64,000 nt of DNA from Roseiarcus sp963822215 (GTDB lineage Bacteria > Pseudomonadota > Alphaproteobacteria > Rhizobiales > Beijerinckiaceae), in NCBI GenBank assembly GCA_963822215.1, contig CAWGGX010000004.1, positions 248,001-312,000 of the forward strand, read 5' to 3'. Below the pieces are notes generated by a model. That model was not told where the DNA came from, did no database searches, and saw nothing but the letters and a program-made list of their open reading frames with translations. Shown piece after piece: positions 39,770 to 49,052 of this stretch; within the stretch, counting starts at the first letter, position 1, and each line of letters opens with the position of its first letter. The position numbers and the translations under genes are program-made.

Positions 39770-42700
39770 TCAGCTGAGCGCAGACTTGCCGGTCGTCACG
39801 CCGAACGTCACGCCATCAGACGCCAGCGTGGAGATCGAATCGGTGAACGCCATTTGGAGGCCGCTGCCTGCGCCGCTCGTTCCCCAAGGATTGAGCAGCG
39901 ATACGGTCCCGGCCGACGCGTTGATCCCGATGACCATGTACATGTGGCCGCCAACGAGATTCGAGCCGGACGGTCCATTCCCGCCAGTGCCCATGATTAC
40001 ATCCTCGTGGGAAGAGAATGCAGTCTGCAGGGTGGAGAGGAGGCTGCCGAGCGAGGACGCCGATTCGCCCGAGTACGTGCCGCAGCTGTTGACGGACTGT
40101 CCTGTCACCTCGGTCAGGCCCTGCCACCAGCCGCCGGCGATGTCCTCGTAGGCGTCGCCATTCACGCCGAGTTCGCCCGTCGCGACGCCGGACTGCTCGT
40201 CGAGCTGCGCGAACGCCTTTTCGACCAGGGGAGCCCAGAGCGCGCCGTTGCCGTTCTCGAAATACAATGGCGATCCGGGGTAAAAGTTCCCGCCGTTCGA
40301 CATTTCCGGCAGTTCATTGTTGACCGTGACGTAGTCGGCCTTGCCGCTGATCTGGAACTCGACGGAATAGGTTCCGTTCGAGTTCTCGGTGATCATGTTT
40401 TCGATCGTCGTCGGGTCTTGCAACGCGATTTCCCCGATCGCCGACAGGAGGTAGCAGTCGCCGAGGTAGCCCTGGTTGATGTTGCCGGTCGAGGGAGTCG
40501 TATCATTATTGGCCGTGAACAGCGGCTCATGGACCGCTTTGTAGACGACCGAATAATTAGTTTGCCCGACCGCGGTGAGGTTGGTTGACGGCATGTCGGT
40601 TCCGAGGAACCACTTGCCGATCAAGTCTTGGAGCTGAGTCTGCGTCGACGTGGCGGACAGGTTCCCGAGCGCAGTCGCGGTGGACGATCCGCCGTTCCAA
40701 TAGGCGTTGGCCGAGTTGCCGAGCACGACGTCGTCGGTGATCTGCTGAACGTAGGCCGAGGTCTGGATGCCGCCGGTCGTGTTGAGTTCTGAGGTGAGCT
40801 GCTGGAGGCCGGCCATCTTCTGGGCTGTCATCCCGGTCGTGTCGGCGTCCTGCAGGACGGCGAGCATCCCCGAATAGCTCAGCGAGCCGTTGACTTCGTG
40901 CGCTTCGGCGTCGGCAATGATCGGGTTGACGCTTGCGCCATTCACGACCGCCCGCTGCGCCGACGACATGGCGGCGAGTTGCGTCGAGGTGAACGAGGCG
41001 AGTTCCGCGGACGTGAGCGACGAAAGATCGGCGACGCTGATTCCCTGGAGCGCCGACGTCGAAATGAGGCTCAAATGCGAGCCGAGCAGCGAGTCGAAGC
41101 TTTGGGTCGACATGGACTCGAGCGTCGCCGTCGACAGCTTGCCGACGATGCTCACGAAGGCTGCGCTGCAGAACGCCGTGAGACCCGCCACCGAGAGGGC
41201 GTTGACCTGCGTCGCCGACAGCCCCGCCCCCTGGGTCGCGGTCAGATCGGCGATCTGGGACGGGCCGAGTCCGTCGAGCGCGGCCGTCGTCAGGGCGCCG
41301 ATCTGGGTCGCCGACAGCGCGGCGATCTGCTTGGCCGTGAGGGCCGCGGCCTGCGCCGCCGAAAGCGCCCCGATCTGGGTCGTCGACAGCGCGGAGATGA
41401 CGCTCGTCGAGAGCGCGGCGGTCTCCGCCGCCGACAGCGCCTGGATCTCGGCCGTCGTGAGCCCGGCGGCCTGCGCCGCCGTCAGCGTCCCGGCGCTCGG
41501 GGCGATCAGCGCGGCGAACTGCGCCGCCGACAGTGCGCCAATCGTTTTGGCGGTGAAGCCGGCGAACTGGGTTGCCGTCAGTCCGTTGAGCGCCTGGAGC
41601 GCCGCAGCGCTGAGGCCGTTGATCTGCGCGGAGGAGAGGATTGCGACGTCCTTGGCCGTCAGCGCTCCGGCCTCCGCGGCCGTCAGCACAGCCATCTGGG
41701 CCGTCGTCAAAGCCGCCGCCTCCGCCGTCGACAGAGCGGCGATATCGGCCGTGGTGAGCGCCTCGATCTGGGCCGCCGAGAGCGCGGCAATCTGCGCAGT
41801 CGTCATCGCGGCGATCTGCTTTGCCGTCAGGGCTGCGACCTGAGCCGCCGACAGCGCCCCGATCTGGGTCGTCGACAGCGCGGCGATCGCGCTCGTCGGG
41901 AGCGCAGCGGTCTCCGCCGCCGACAGCGCCTGGATCTCGGCCGTCGTGAGCCCGGCGGCCTGCGCCGCCGTCAGCGTGCCGGCGTTCGGGGCGATCAGCG
42001 CGGCGAACTGCGGCGCTGACAGCGCGCCAATCGTTTTGGCGGTGAAGCCGGCGAACTGGGTTGCCGTCAGTCCGTTGAGCGCCTGGAGCGCCGCAGCGCT
42101 GAGGCCGTTGATCTGCGCGGAGGAGAGGATTGCGACGTCCGCGGCGGTCAGCGCTCCGGCCTGCGCGGCCGTCAGCGCCGCCATCTGGGCCGCCGTCACA
42201 GCCGCCGCCTGCGCCGCCGACAGAACGGCGATGTCGGACGTGGTCAGCGCCTCGATCTCGACCGTGGTCAGCGCGGCGATCTGGGCTGGCGTCATCGTGG
42301 CGATCTGCGCCGGGGTCATTCCACCGAACGCGGTCGCTGTCAGGGCGCCGATCTGGGTCGCCGACAGGGCGGCGATCTGCTTCACCGTCAGGGCTGCGGC
42401 CTGCGCCGCCGACAGCGCCCCGATCTGGGTCGTCGACAGCGCGGATAGGACACTCGTCGAGAGCGCGGCGATCTCGGCCGCCGTCAGCGCCTGGATCTCG
42501 GTCGTCGTGAGCCCGGCGGCCTGCGCCGCCGTCAGCGTCCCAGCGATCGGGGCGATCCGCGCCACGAACTGGGTCGCCGACAAAGCGCCGATCGTCTTGG
42601 CGGTGAAGCCCGCGGCCTGCGCCGTCGTTAGCCCTTTGAGCGCCTGGAGCGCCGCAGCGCTGAGGCTGTTGATCTGCGCCGACGAGAGGACCGTGACGTC

Positions 42701-43093
42701 CGCGGCGGTCACCGCTCCGGCCTCAGCGGCCGTCAGCGCCGCCATTTGGGTAGGCGTCAAGTCTGCCGCCTGCGCCGTTGACAGCGCGGCAATGCAGGAG
42801 GTTGTGAGCACCGCGATCTGCGCCGCTGTCATCGCGGCAATCTGCGCAGGGGTCAAGGCTGCGACCTGCGCCGCCGCAAGGCCCGCGATCGTCGACGTCG
42901 CAATGGCCTGAATCTGGGCCGAGGATAGCGACTGGAGCGCGCTCTTGCTGAGCGCGTCGACTTGGGCGGACGACAGGACCGCCGCCTGGGCCGTCGTCAT
43001 CACGGCGATGTCGGAGGGCTGCAGGGAAGCCATCTGGGCGGTGGACAACCCCTTTGTGAGGGCTGTCGAAAGGCCGGCGAGAATTGATGTCAT
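39770..43093 (-). CDS. Calpain-like cysteine protease with long Ala/Thr repeat array
   Basis: A 1107-residue protein (start ATG 43093, since the longer start is TTG). Residues about 10-700 are a long array of short units such as AALTAAQIAALSTAQIGALS, roughly 10-11 residues each, arranged in larger blocks repeated almost word for word, e.g. LSSAQINGLSAAALQALNGL in at least two blocks and a variant in a third. The C-terminal 250 residues are a calpain-type protease core: INQGYLGDCYLLSAIGEI (Cys about residue 879), LVGGHMYMVIGI (His about 1048) and VSLLNPWGTSG (Asn about 1068). All three catalytic residues are present. There is no Sec signal at the N-terminus; export by type I secretion is plausible. 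Target unknown. Confidence 0.85.
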   Translation of the reverse strand: MTSILAGLSTALTKGLSTAQMASLQPSDIAVMTTAQAAVLSSAQVDALSKSALQSLSSAQIQAIATSTIAGLAAAQVAALTPAQIAAMTAAQIAVLTTSCIAALSTAQAADLTPTQMAALTAAEAGAVTAADVTVLSSAQINSLSAAALQALKGLTTAQAAGFTAKTIGALSATQFVARIAPIAGTLTAAQAAGLTTTEIQALTAAEIAALSTSVLSALSTTQIGALSAAQAAALTVKQIAALSATQIGALTATAFGGMTPAQIATMTPAQIAALTTVEIEALTTSDIAVLSAAQAAAVTAAQMAALTAAQAGALTAADVAILSSAQINGLSAAALQALNGLTATQFAGFTAKTIGALSAPQFAALIAPNAGTLTAAQAAGLTTAEIQALSAAETAALPTSAIAALSTTQIGALSAAQVAALTAKQIAAMTTAQIAALSAAQIEALTTADIAALSTAEAAALTTAQMAVLTAAEAGALTAKDVAILSSAQINGLSAAALQALNGLTATQFAGFTAKTIGALSAAQFAALIAPSAGTLTAAQAAGLTTAEIQALSAAETAALSTSVISALSTTQIGALSAAQAAALTAKQIAALSATQIGALTTAALDGLGPSQIADLTATQGAGLSATQVNALSVAGLTAFCSAAFVSIVGKLSTATLESMSTQSFDSLLGSHLSLISTSALQGISVADLSSLTSAELASFTSTQLAAMSSAQRAVVNGASVNPIIADAEAHEVNGSLSYSGMLAVLQDADTTGMTAQKMAGLQQLTSELNTTGGIQTSAYVQQITDDVVLGNSANAYWNGGSSTATALGNLSATSTQTQLQDLIGKWFLGTDMPSTNLTAVGQTNYSVVYKAVHEPLFTANNDTTPSTGNINQGYLGDCYLLSAIGEIALQDPTTIENMITENSNGTYSVEFQISGKADYVTVNNELPEMSNGGNFYPGSPLYFENGNGALWAPLVEKAFAQLDEQSGVATGELGVNGDAYEDIAGGWWQGLTEVTGQSVNSCGTYSGESASSLGSLLSTLQTAFSSHEDVIMGTGGNGPSGSNLVGGHMYMVIGINASAGTVSLLNPWGTSGAGSGLQMAFTDSISTLASDGVTFGVTTGKSALS

Positions 43094-43636
43094 GGCTTTC
43101 AAGACCGACACTGGAGGCTGCGGCTTCGCCAGAGCAAAATAAAACCGCAATCTGCCGATGTGGGCAGATAGTAGTCAAATGCGCGCCGAAGCGTGGAAAA
43201 GCAATGCGAGATTGATGTAACAATTAATGGAGGGTTTTTCTGGCCAGATCTAATCAAATATTCTCTTCTAATAATAAATGTATGCTACTGCGTGTATTTT
43301 AGTCGAATATTTCCCAGCGAAACTACGAACTTTTTTACTTTGAGATTCGCCCGGCGGCCAACGCTCGCCATGACGCCGATCTCTCCCAACGAGCGACGGC
43401 CGGCGTCCCGGCAGTTGATTTTGGACAGTTTTTGGCGCCTAAGCCTCTGAAAAGGCCGCGTCGGCGCCAAACCGTCACGTGGCGGCATCGGTTTGGCATG
43501 GCGGGCGGACTCGCGAAGAGCGCCGCAAGGCTTTGAAAAGGCGAGAAAACGGACACGGAAATGGCGTGGTCTCCGCCCCGGCGACGCGAGTAGGGAAGAG
43601 CCCGCGGCGGCCGGCGACAGACAGGATGCGTGTGTG
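43094..43636. other. Divergent intergenic region with an AT-rich island
   Basis: Bases about 43195-43345 are strikingly AT-rich (for example ATTCTCTTCTAATAATAAAT) in a GC-rich genome. They lie upstream of the calpain-like gene on one side and purU on the other. This is probably the promoter region of the calpain-like gene and a candidate site for silencing proteins. No gene seen. Confidence 0.5.
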
Positions 43637-44106
43637 ATGCTTGAAGACGCTGGAAGTCAAAACCGCCCGCCCACGGAGCGTCACATTCTGACCCTGTCCT
43701 GCGCCAACAAGCCGGGCATCGTCGCCAGGGTTTCGGCGGCCCTGTTCGACCGCGGCTTCAACATTCTCGACGCGCAGCAGTTCGACGATACGCTCACCGG
43801 CAGCTTCTTTATGCGGGTCGAGTTCAACGCCGCGAGCGCTAAGGCGGACGTCGCCGCGCTCAGCGCCGGCTTTGGCGGGGTCGCCGAATCCTACGGCATG
43901 ACCTGGTCGATGCGGCCCGCGGGGCGGAAAAAGCGGGTGGCGATCATGGTCTCTCGGTTCGACCACTGCCTTGTCGACCTGCTCTACCGCTGGCGCAGCG
44001 GCGAGATGGCGATGGAACCGGTTGCGATCTGAACTGGACCCCGGATTTAGGACCATTGGGTAAGGTGTGAAATGTCCTGCTCTGTCGCAACCGACGGAGC
44101 GAGAAA

Positions 44107-44400
44107 ATGATGAAGTCACGCAAGAAGTTTGATGCGGCGTTCAAGGCGAAGGTTGCGCTCGAGGCGCTTCGCGAGGATGCGACGGTTCCGGATCTGGCGA
44201 AGCGGCACGGGGTGCATCCGAACCAGATTTATGCCTGGAAGAAGCAGGTTCTCGACAATGTCGCGAGCCTGTTCGCGCGCGGGGCGAGCGTTTCGGGCGA
44301 TGGCGAGGAGGAGCGCGAACGTGAGGCGGCCAGGCTTTACGCCAAGATCGGCCAGCTGACGGTTGAACGGGATTTCTTGGCCAGGAGGCCAGGGCGATGA
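44107..44400 (+). CDS. IS3 family transposase OrfA (HTH)
   Basis: A 97-residue DNA-binding subunit: SRKKFDAAFKAKVALEALRE then TVPDLAKRHGVHPNQIYAWK is the IS3 helix-turn-helix. A helix with leucine-zipper character follows (EREREAARLYAKIGQLTVER). The stop overlaps the orfB start by ATGA, so the two are coupled; in many IS3 members the fusion is also made by frameshifting. Intact. Confidence 0.92.
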   Translation: MMKSRKKFDAAFKAKVALEALREDATVPDLAKRHGVHPNQIYAWKKQVLDNVASLFARGASVSGDGEEEREREAARLYAKIGQLTVERDFLARRPGR

Positions 44401-45338
44401 GCGCGCCCGATCGAAGGGCGATGGTGGAGCGCCCGGCGGATTTGTCGGTTCGTCGGCAATGCGTGCTGCTGAATGTGGCGCGCTCGGGGATCTATCGCCC
44501 CAAGCCAGAGCCCGGGGCGGACGATCTGGCGGTGATGCGGCGGATCGACGAACTGCATCTGGAGCTGCCGTTCTACGGATCGCGTCGGATGACGTTTGAA
44601 CTCAACAAGGAGGGCTGCGGAGTCAACCGCAAGCGGGTGCGGCGTCTGATGCGCACGATGGGGATCGAGGCGCTGGTTCCGCGTCCCGGCACGAGCAAGG
44701 CCGCCCTCGGCCACAAGATCTATCCCTATCTCCTGCGCGGCCTGGCGATCACCGAGCCGAACCATGTGTGGGCGGCCGACGTGACTTACATCCCGATGGC
44801 GTGCGGCTTCCTCTATCTGGTGGCGATCATCGACTGGGCCAGCCGGGCGGTTCTGGCGTGGCGGCTGTCGAACACCAACGACGCGAGCTTCTGCGCGGCG
44901 GCGCTGGAGGAGGCGCTGCTTCGGTTCGGAAAGCCGAGGATTTTCAATACCGATCAGGGCTCCACTTTCACCGCCGAGGCTTTCGTCGGCAAGCTCGCGG
45001 CGGCTGGCGTCGCGATTTCGATGGACGGACGCGGCCGCTTCATGGACAACATCTTCATCGAACGGCTGTGGCGCTCCATCAAGTATGAAGAGGTGCATCT
45101 GAAAGCCTACGCCGACGGCCGCGAGGCGCGGGCCGGCATCGGCTTCTGGATGACCTTTTACAACTTTCGGCGCCCGCACCAGGCGATGAACAACCAGATG
45201 CCGATGGCGGTGTGGCGCGCCGGCATGGACAAGACCGAGGCGGCGGCGAGGGCTGTGGATATGCCGCTTCGCTTGGACAACGCAAACGCGTTGCCCACAT
45301 ACCCACAGCAGAGGCAGAAGCAGCAAGAAACGGCTTGA
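44397..45338 (+). CDS. IS3 family transposase OrfB (DDE integrase)
   Basis: A 313-residue catalytic subunit with the rve integrase core: WAADVTYIPMACGFLYLVAI (first Asp), IFNTDQGSTFTAEAFVGKL (second Asp) and NIFIERLWRSIKYEEVHLKA (Glu). N-terminal HTH_21-like part: IDELHLELPFYGSRRMTFEL. The C-terminus FYNFRRPHQAMNNQMPMAVW is also standard. The gene is intact and could still drive transposition. Confidence 0.94.
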   Translation: MSAPDRRAMVERPADLSVRRQCVLLNVARSGIYRPKPEPGADDLAVMRRIDELHLELPFYGSRRMTFELNKEGCGVNRKRVRRLMRTMGIEALVPRPGTSKAALGHKIYPYLLRGLAITEPNHVWAADVTYIPMACGFLYLVAIIDWASRAVLAWRLSNTNDASFCAAALEEALLRFGKPRIFNTDQGSTFTAEAFVGKLAAAGVAISMDGRGRFMDNIFIERLWRSIKYEEVHLKAYADGREARAGIGFWMTFYNFRRPHQAMNNQMPMAVWRAGMDKTEAAARAVDMPLRLDNANALPTYPQQRQKQQETA

Positions 45339-46017
45339 TTCATGAAAGACAAGGGCAGGCGAGATTACACCTTAAATCCGACCTCCCGTGGTCCCACGAA
45401 TAGGGTCCAGTTCAATCCTCGCCAACACTCCGCGCGAGACCTACGCCCACATCGACTTCGACGGCATTCCGTTCCACTTTCTGCCGGTTACCCGGGAGAC
45501 CAAGATGGAGCAGGAGGCTCAGGCCTGGGAGATCATCCGGACCTCGAAAGCCGACGTCGTCGTACTGGCGCGCTACATGCAAATCCTGTCGGACGGCTTC
45601 GCGGCGAAGCTCAGGGGCCGCTGCATCAACATCCACCACTCCTTTCTGCCTGGCTTCAAGGGGGCGAAGCCCTACCACCAGGCGCACGACCGCGGTGTGA
45701 AGCTGATCGGCGCGACGGCCCATTTCGTCACCGCCGACCTCGACGAGGGGCCGATCATCGAGCAGGATGTCGAGCGGATCAGCCATCGCGACACCCCCGA
45801 CGTTCTGGTGCGCAAGGGCCGGGACATCGAGCGCCGGGTGCTTGCGCGCGCGCTCAGCCAGGTGCTCGAGGACAGGGTGTTGCTGAACCACGGCAAGACG
45901 GTGGTCTTTCCGGACTGAGGACGCGCCCTTGGCGCCCTTTTCAAAGGCGGATGGTCCGGACTCCAGTCGTCGGGAACGGCCGCGAGGGCGAGGTTTCGAC
46001 CAACTACAGGATCAGAG

Positions 46018-46878
46018 ATGAGCAAAGTCGCATTCATAGGCCTCGGCGTGATGGGTTTTCCAATGGCGGGACGCCTCGCGCGCGCGGGTCATGACGCCGT
46101 CGTCTACAACCGGACCTCCGCGGTCGCCGCCAGGTGGGTCGAAACCTATGGCGGGCGGAGCGCGCCAACGCCGCGAGAGGCGGCCGAGGATCGCGAATTC
46201 GTCTTCGCCTGCGTCGGAAATGACAATGACCTCCGGTCGGTCTGTCTCGGGGACACAGGGGCGTTCGCCGGCATGCGGGAAGGCGCCCAGTTCATCGATC
46301 ACACGACCGCCTCGGCCACCGTCGCGCGCGAACTCGCCGGGGAAGCGAAAGCCCACGGTCTCGCCTTCATCGACGCGCCGGTCTCGGGCGGCCAGGCGGG
46401 CGCGGAAAACGGAAAACTGACCGTCATGTGCGGCGGCGACGACGAGGACTTCGCCAAGGTCAAGCCGCTTATCGACGCCTACGCCCGGTCGTGCCGGCTC
46501 ATGGGACCTGTCAGCGCAGGACAATTGACCAAGATGGTCAATCAGATCTGCATCGCCGGTCTTGTGCAGGCGCTTTCGGAAGGCGTCCGATTCGCGGAGT
46601 TGGCGGGTCTGGACCCGAAACAGGTTGTGGAGGTGATTTCCAAAGGCGCCGCCCAATCGTGGCAGATGGACAATCGCCACGAGACGATGATCGCGAGAAA
46701 ATTCGACTTCGGCTTCGCCGTGGACTGGATGCGAAAGGACCTCGCCATCTGTCTCGATGAAGCGCGTCGAAACGGCGCATCGCTGCCCGTCACAGCGCTC
46801 GTCGATCAATTCTACAGCGACATTCAATCCAAAGGCGGAAGCCGTCTTGACACGTCGAGCTTAATAACCCGTCTCTAG
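46018..46878 (+). CDS. 3-hydroxyisobutyrate dehydrogenase family NAD(P)-dependent oxidoreductase
   Basis: A 286-residue beta-hydroxyacid dehydrogenase. VAFIGLGVMGFPMAGRLARA is the Rossmann dinucleotide motif, FIDHTTASATVARELAGEA and FIDAPVSGGQAGAENGKLTV (the substrate-binding signature DAPVSGG) follow, and GPVSAGQLTKMVNQICIAGL holds the catalytic Lys. The end is all-helical. Such enzymes reduce or oxidise 3-hydroxyisobutyrate, tartronate semialdehyde, or succinic semialdehyde; the tartronate semialdehyde option would fit the glycerate kinase in this window, but the genes are not adjacent. It lies 99 bases downstream of purU on the same strand. Confidence 0.87.
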   Translation: MSKVAFIGLGVMGFPMAGRLARAGHDAVVYNRTSAVAARWVETYGGRSAPTPREAAEDREFVFACVGNDNDLRSVCLGDTGAFAGMREGAQFIDHTTASATVARELAGEAKAHGLAFIDAPVSGGQAGAENGKLTVMCGGDDEDFAKVKPLIDAYARSCRLMGPVSAGQLTKMVNQICIAGLVQALSEGVRFAELAGLDPKQVVEVISKGAAQSWQMDNRHETMIARKFDFGFAVDWMRKDLAICLDEARRNGASLPVTALVDQFYSDIQSKGGSRLDTSSLITRL

Positions 46879-47154
46879 CCTAGCTCCGCGCAAGGGCGGT
46901 CTTGTATCGGCGGCAATCAAGGTCATGAGCGTTGAATCGAATCGACATTGTCGGGACTGCGTCCGAACCCCATGCTAAGAACACGGATCGACGTTGAAAG
47001 GGCGCCTTGTGCGCGCGCGCCTGCGGTCGTTGCGGCGAGGCGCCAAACTCCTTGTCTATTGGCGCCGGCTTGCGGGTCGGATAAGGAGTGCGTCGCTCGA
47101 ACCTTCGCGGGCCAAGGCCCAGAATCCACTTGCTGACGTGAGGCGCGGAGCCAC
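46879..47154. other. Intergenic region, no gene seen
   Basis: About 276 bases between two plus-strand genes. In relatives the front of the Suv3-like helicase would be expected to precede the next gene; I found no helicase motifs here. Confidence 0.4.
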
Positions 47155-48954
47155 ATGGTGACTGACGGAGACCCGACGTCCGTCGAAGAACGATTGCCTC
47201 CAGGACCCAGTCAGCCGGCGCCGGACTTTTCCAGTCTCCAAGGTTTCCAGTTCGTGGGAGCGAGAGACGGAGCCGCCGGCGAGGAAGGTGCGGACGACGA
47301 ACAGCGACGCGCGGCCCTGACGCTCGAACTGGACGCCCGCGCCGCCCGCTTCCATCAGGCCGTCGATTCGTCCATCGTGCTTGCGAGCGATGGCACAATC
47401 CGCTGGCTCGGCGATTCCGTCGCCAAGCTGGCGCCCGGCCATGACGTTCTGGCGCCTCGCGCGATTCTGCTCGTGGACGAGGCCATGTCCGCCGACGCGC
47501 AGACGCTGGTTGTGACGCGCCTTGACCTGTGGCTCAATGCGACGATCCAGCGGCTGCTGGGGCCGCTTTTCTCGCTACGCGGGCTCCACGAGGGCTCGGC
47601 GCAACTGCACGATCTCGCCGTCAGGATCGCCAACGCATTGGGGGTCCTGGACCGCGAGCCGGTGCGCAATGTCGTCCGAGGTCTTGACCAGAATGCGAGA
47701 GGCGTGCTGAGAAAGCACGGCGTCCGATTTGGCTCTTTCTATCTTTACGTGCCGTCGACGCTCCGTCCGGCCTCCAGGGCGCTGGCGCTGCAATTGTGGT
47801 GCATTCAGAAGGGGGACGAAGAACTCAATGCGGCGGCGCAAGGACTGATCCCGATGGCGTCGTCGGGGCGGACCTCGGCGCCGCCCGACGCGCGGGTCGG
47901 TTCGGAAACCTATCGGATCGGAGGGTTTCGCTCCTGCGGCGACCGGGTGGTCAGGGTCGATATTGTCGAGCGTCTGGCCGACATGATCCGCGCCGCGTCG
48001 ATTCTGCGGGTCGTGAACGGATCAAGTTCCGGCCCGCCAGCTTTCCAGGTCACCAGCCAGATGACGTCTCTGACTGGCTGCTCCGGCGACGGATTCTCAT
48101 CCATCCTGAGAGCGCTGGGATTCGAGAGCCTGACCGTTGGACGCAACGAAATCGTATGGCCGGCGGCTGCGACCCCGGCCGCCCCGACGTCGGCGACGAG
48201 CCAGGGCGAGAGTCCGGAACGCGAAGGCGCGGAAGCTGGGGGCGGCGACGTCGCGGACCGGGGCAATTCGCCAGCCGCGACAGACCAGGTCGAAAGCGTG
48301 AAACCAGAAGGCGCGATCGCCGAGCGCGATGACGTCGCCGACTTGCTGGCCGCGCCGGCCGCGGAGGCTGACTCGTCCGCGCAGCGCGCGCCGTCCGACG
48401 ACGCTCATCCCCCGGTCCTCGAAGCTTTGGCTTCCAAACCGACCGGACAAACGGATCCTGCGGAGGCTGCGTCTTTGGATCCGCCGATCGAGATCCAGTC
48501 GGCGCCCGACCTGCCAATCGAAGCGCCGCAAGAGGCGCCGGCGGAAAATGAGACCATCACGATCTGGCGGTTCGCGAGAACCCCGGGTCCGCGCCGCCCA
48601 AAGCCCCATCGCGAGGCGCGACGGAAGTTTTCGGCGCCGGAAACTCAGAGCGCTCAATTGCGACCCGTCGAGGGCCCCCAAGGCGGCGCGGCGGCCGGCG
48701 CGGCGATCCCCGCCGAGGCCGCGGCCCCGCAGACCGGACGCTCGGCAGCCGGGAAGCCGGCTCACGTAGCTCGACAGAAGACTTGGCGCTCGCCCAAGTC
48801 GCCGCCCAAACCTGACGAGAGACGCGACGGCCGGCCGGCGGCGGGACCGCACTCAGGCGGGGAGAGAAAGCCGTTCGTCGATCCCATGTCGCCTTTCGCA
48901 AAGCTGATGGAGTTGCGCTCGATCCTCGAATCGGAGAGCAAGAAGCGAAACTGA
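47155..48954 (+). CDS. C-terminal half of a Suv3-like RNA helicase, lacking the motor domains
   Basis: A 599-residue protein with no helicase motifs of its own. Residues about 20-240 (SSLQGFQFVGARDGAAG, ARAARFHQAVDSSIVLASDG, TIRWLGDSVAKLAPGHDVLA, GVLRKHGVRFGSFYLYVPST) match the region following the two RecA domains in bacterial Suv3-like helicases. A conserved later segment around residue 315 (MTSLTGCSGDGFSSILRALG) and the very end (DPMSPFAKLMELRSIL) also match. In between is Pro/Ala-rich linker. Relatives carry about 400 more residues at the front. The start at 47155 has GGAG upstream. It is followed by fdxA and carD, as in the full-length locus, but the S4-domain gene usual in between is missing. 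Confidence 0.7.
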   Translation: MVTDGDPTSVEERLPPGPSQPAPDFSSLQGFQFVGARDGAAGEEGADDEQRRAALTLELDARAARFHQAVDSSIVLASDGTIRWLGDSVAKLAPGHDVLAPRAILLVDEAMSADAQTLVVTRLDLWLNATIQRLLGPLFSLRGLHEGSAQLHDLAVRIANALGVLDREPVRNVVRGLDQNARGVLRKHGVRFGSFYLYVPSTLRPASRALALQLWCIQKGDEELNAAAQGLIPMASSGRTSAPPDARVGSETYRIGGFRSCGDRVVRVDIVERLADMIRAASILRVVNGSSSGPPAFQVTSQMTSLTGCSGDGFSSILRALGFESLTVGRNEIVWPAAATPAAPTSATSQGESPEREGAEAGGGDVADRGNSPAATDQVESVKPEGAIAERDDVADLLAAPAAEADSSAQRAPSDDAHPPVLEALASKPTGQTDPAEAASLDPPIEIQSAPDLPIEAPQEAPAENETITIWRFARTPGPRRPKPHREARRKFSAPETQSAQLRPVEGPQGGAAAGAAIPAEAAAPQTGRSAAGKPAHVARQKTWRSPKSPPKPDERRDGRPAAGPHSGGERKPFVDPMSPFAKLMELRSILESESKKRN

Positions 48955-49052
48955 GCCTGGCGCAACGACCGGCTCCTATCCGGCCGTGGGCGATGCGCTC
49001 CGCAATCGACAGACGATCGGGACTCTGTCTGGAACAGAACGAGGCGTAGCCT

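Larger units (their letters stand above)
44030..45414 (+). mobile_element. IS3-family insertion sequence inside purU
   Basis: A 1385-bp element. The left end is TGAACTGGACCCCGGATT, and the right end in reverse complement is TGAACTGGACCCTATTCG, so the inverted ends start TGAACTGGACCC. The target ATC is duplicated (44027-44029 and 45415-45417), the 3 bp usual for IS3. It carries orfA and orfB in the standard order. Both are intact, and the purU halves are otherwise unspoiled, so the insertion looks recent. Confidence 0.93.
43637..45918 (+). pseudogene. purU: Formyltetrahydrofolate deformylase (purU), interrupted by an IS3-family element
   Basis: The front (43637-44029) has the ACT domain, RHILTLSCANKPGIVARVSA then ALFDRGFNILDAQQFDDTL, and the start of the formyltransferase fold (RVAIMVSRFDHCLVDLLYRW). 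The back (from 45415) continues ILANTPRETYAHIDFDGIPF, then VVLARYMQILSDGF, INIHHSFLPGFKGAKPYHQA (His and its neighbours) and TADLDEGPIIEQDVERI. Joined over the 3-bp duplication ATC it is a 297-residue PurU, which makes formate from 10-formyl-THF for purine synthesis and C1 balance. In the disrupted state the front stops at the first TGA of the IS end. Confidence 0.92.

Noticed and set aside
40898..42911. Long plus-strand frames opposite the calpain-like gene
   Set aside because: They arise from the low-complexity Ala/Thr codons of the real gene, have Arg/Gly or Ala/Ser-rich nonsense composition and no ribosome site.
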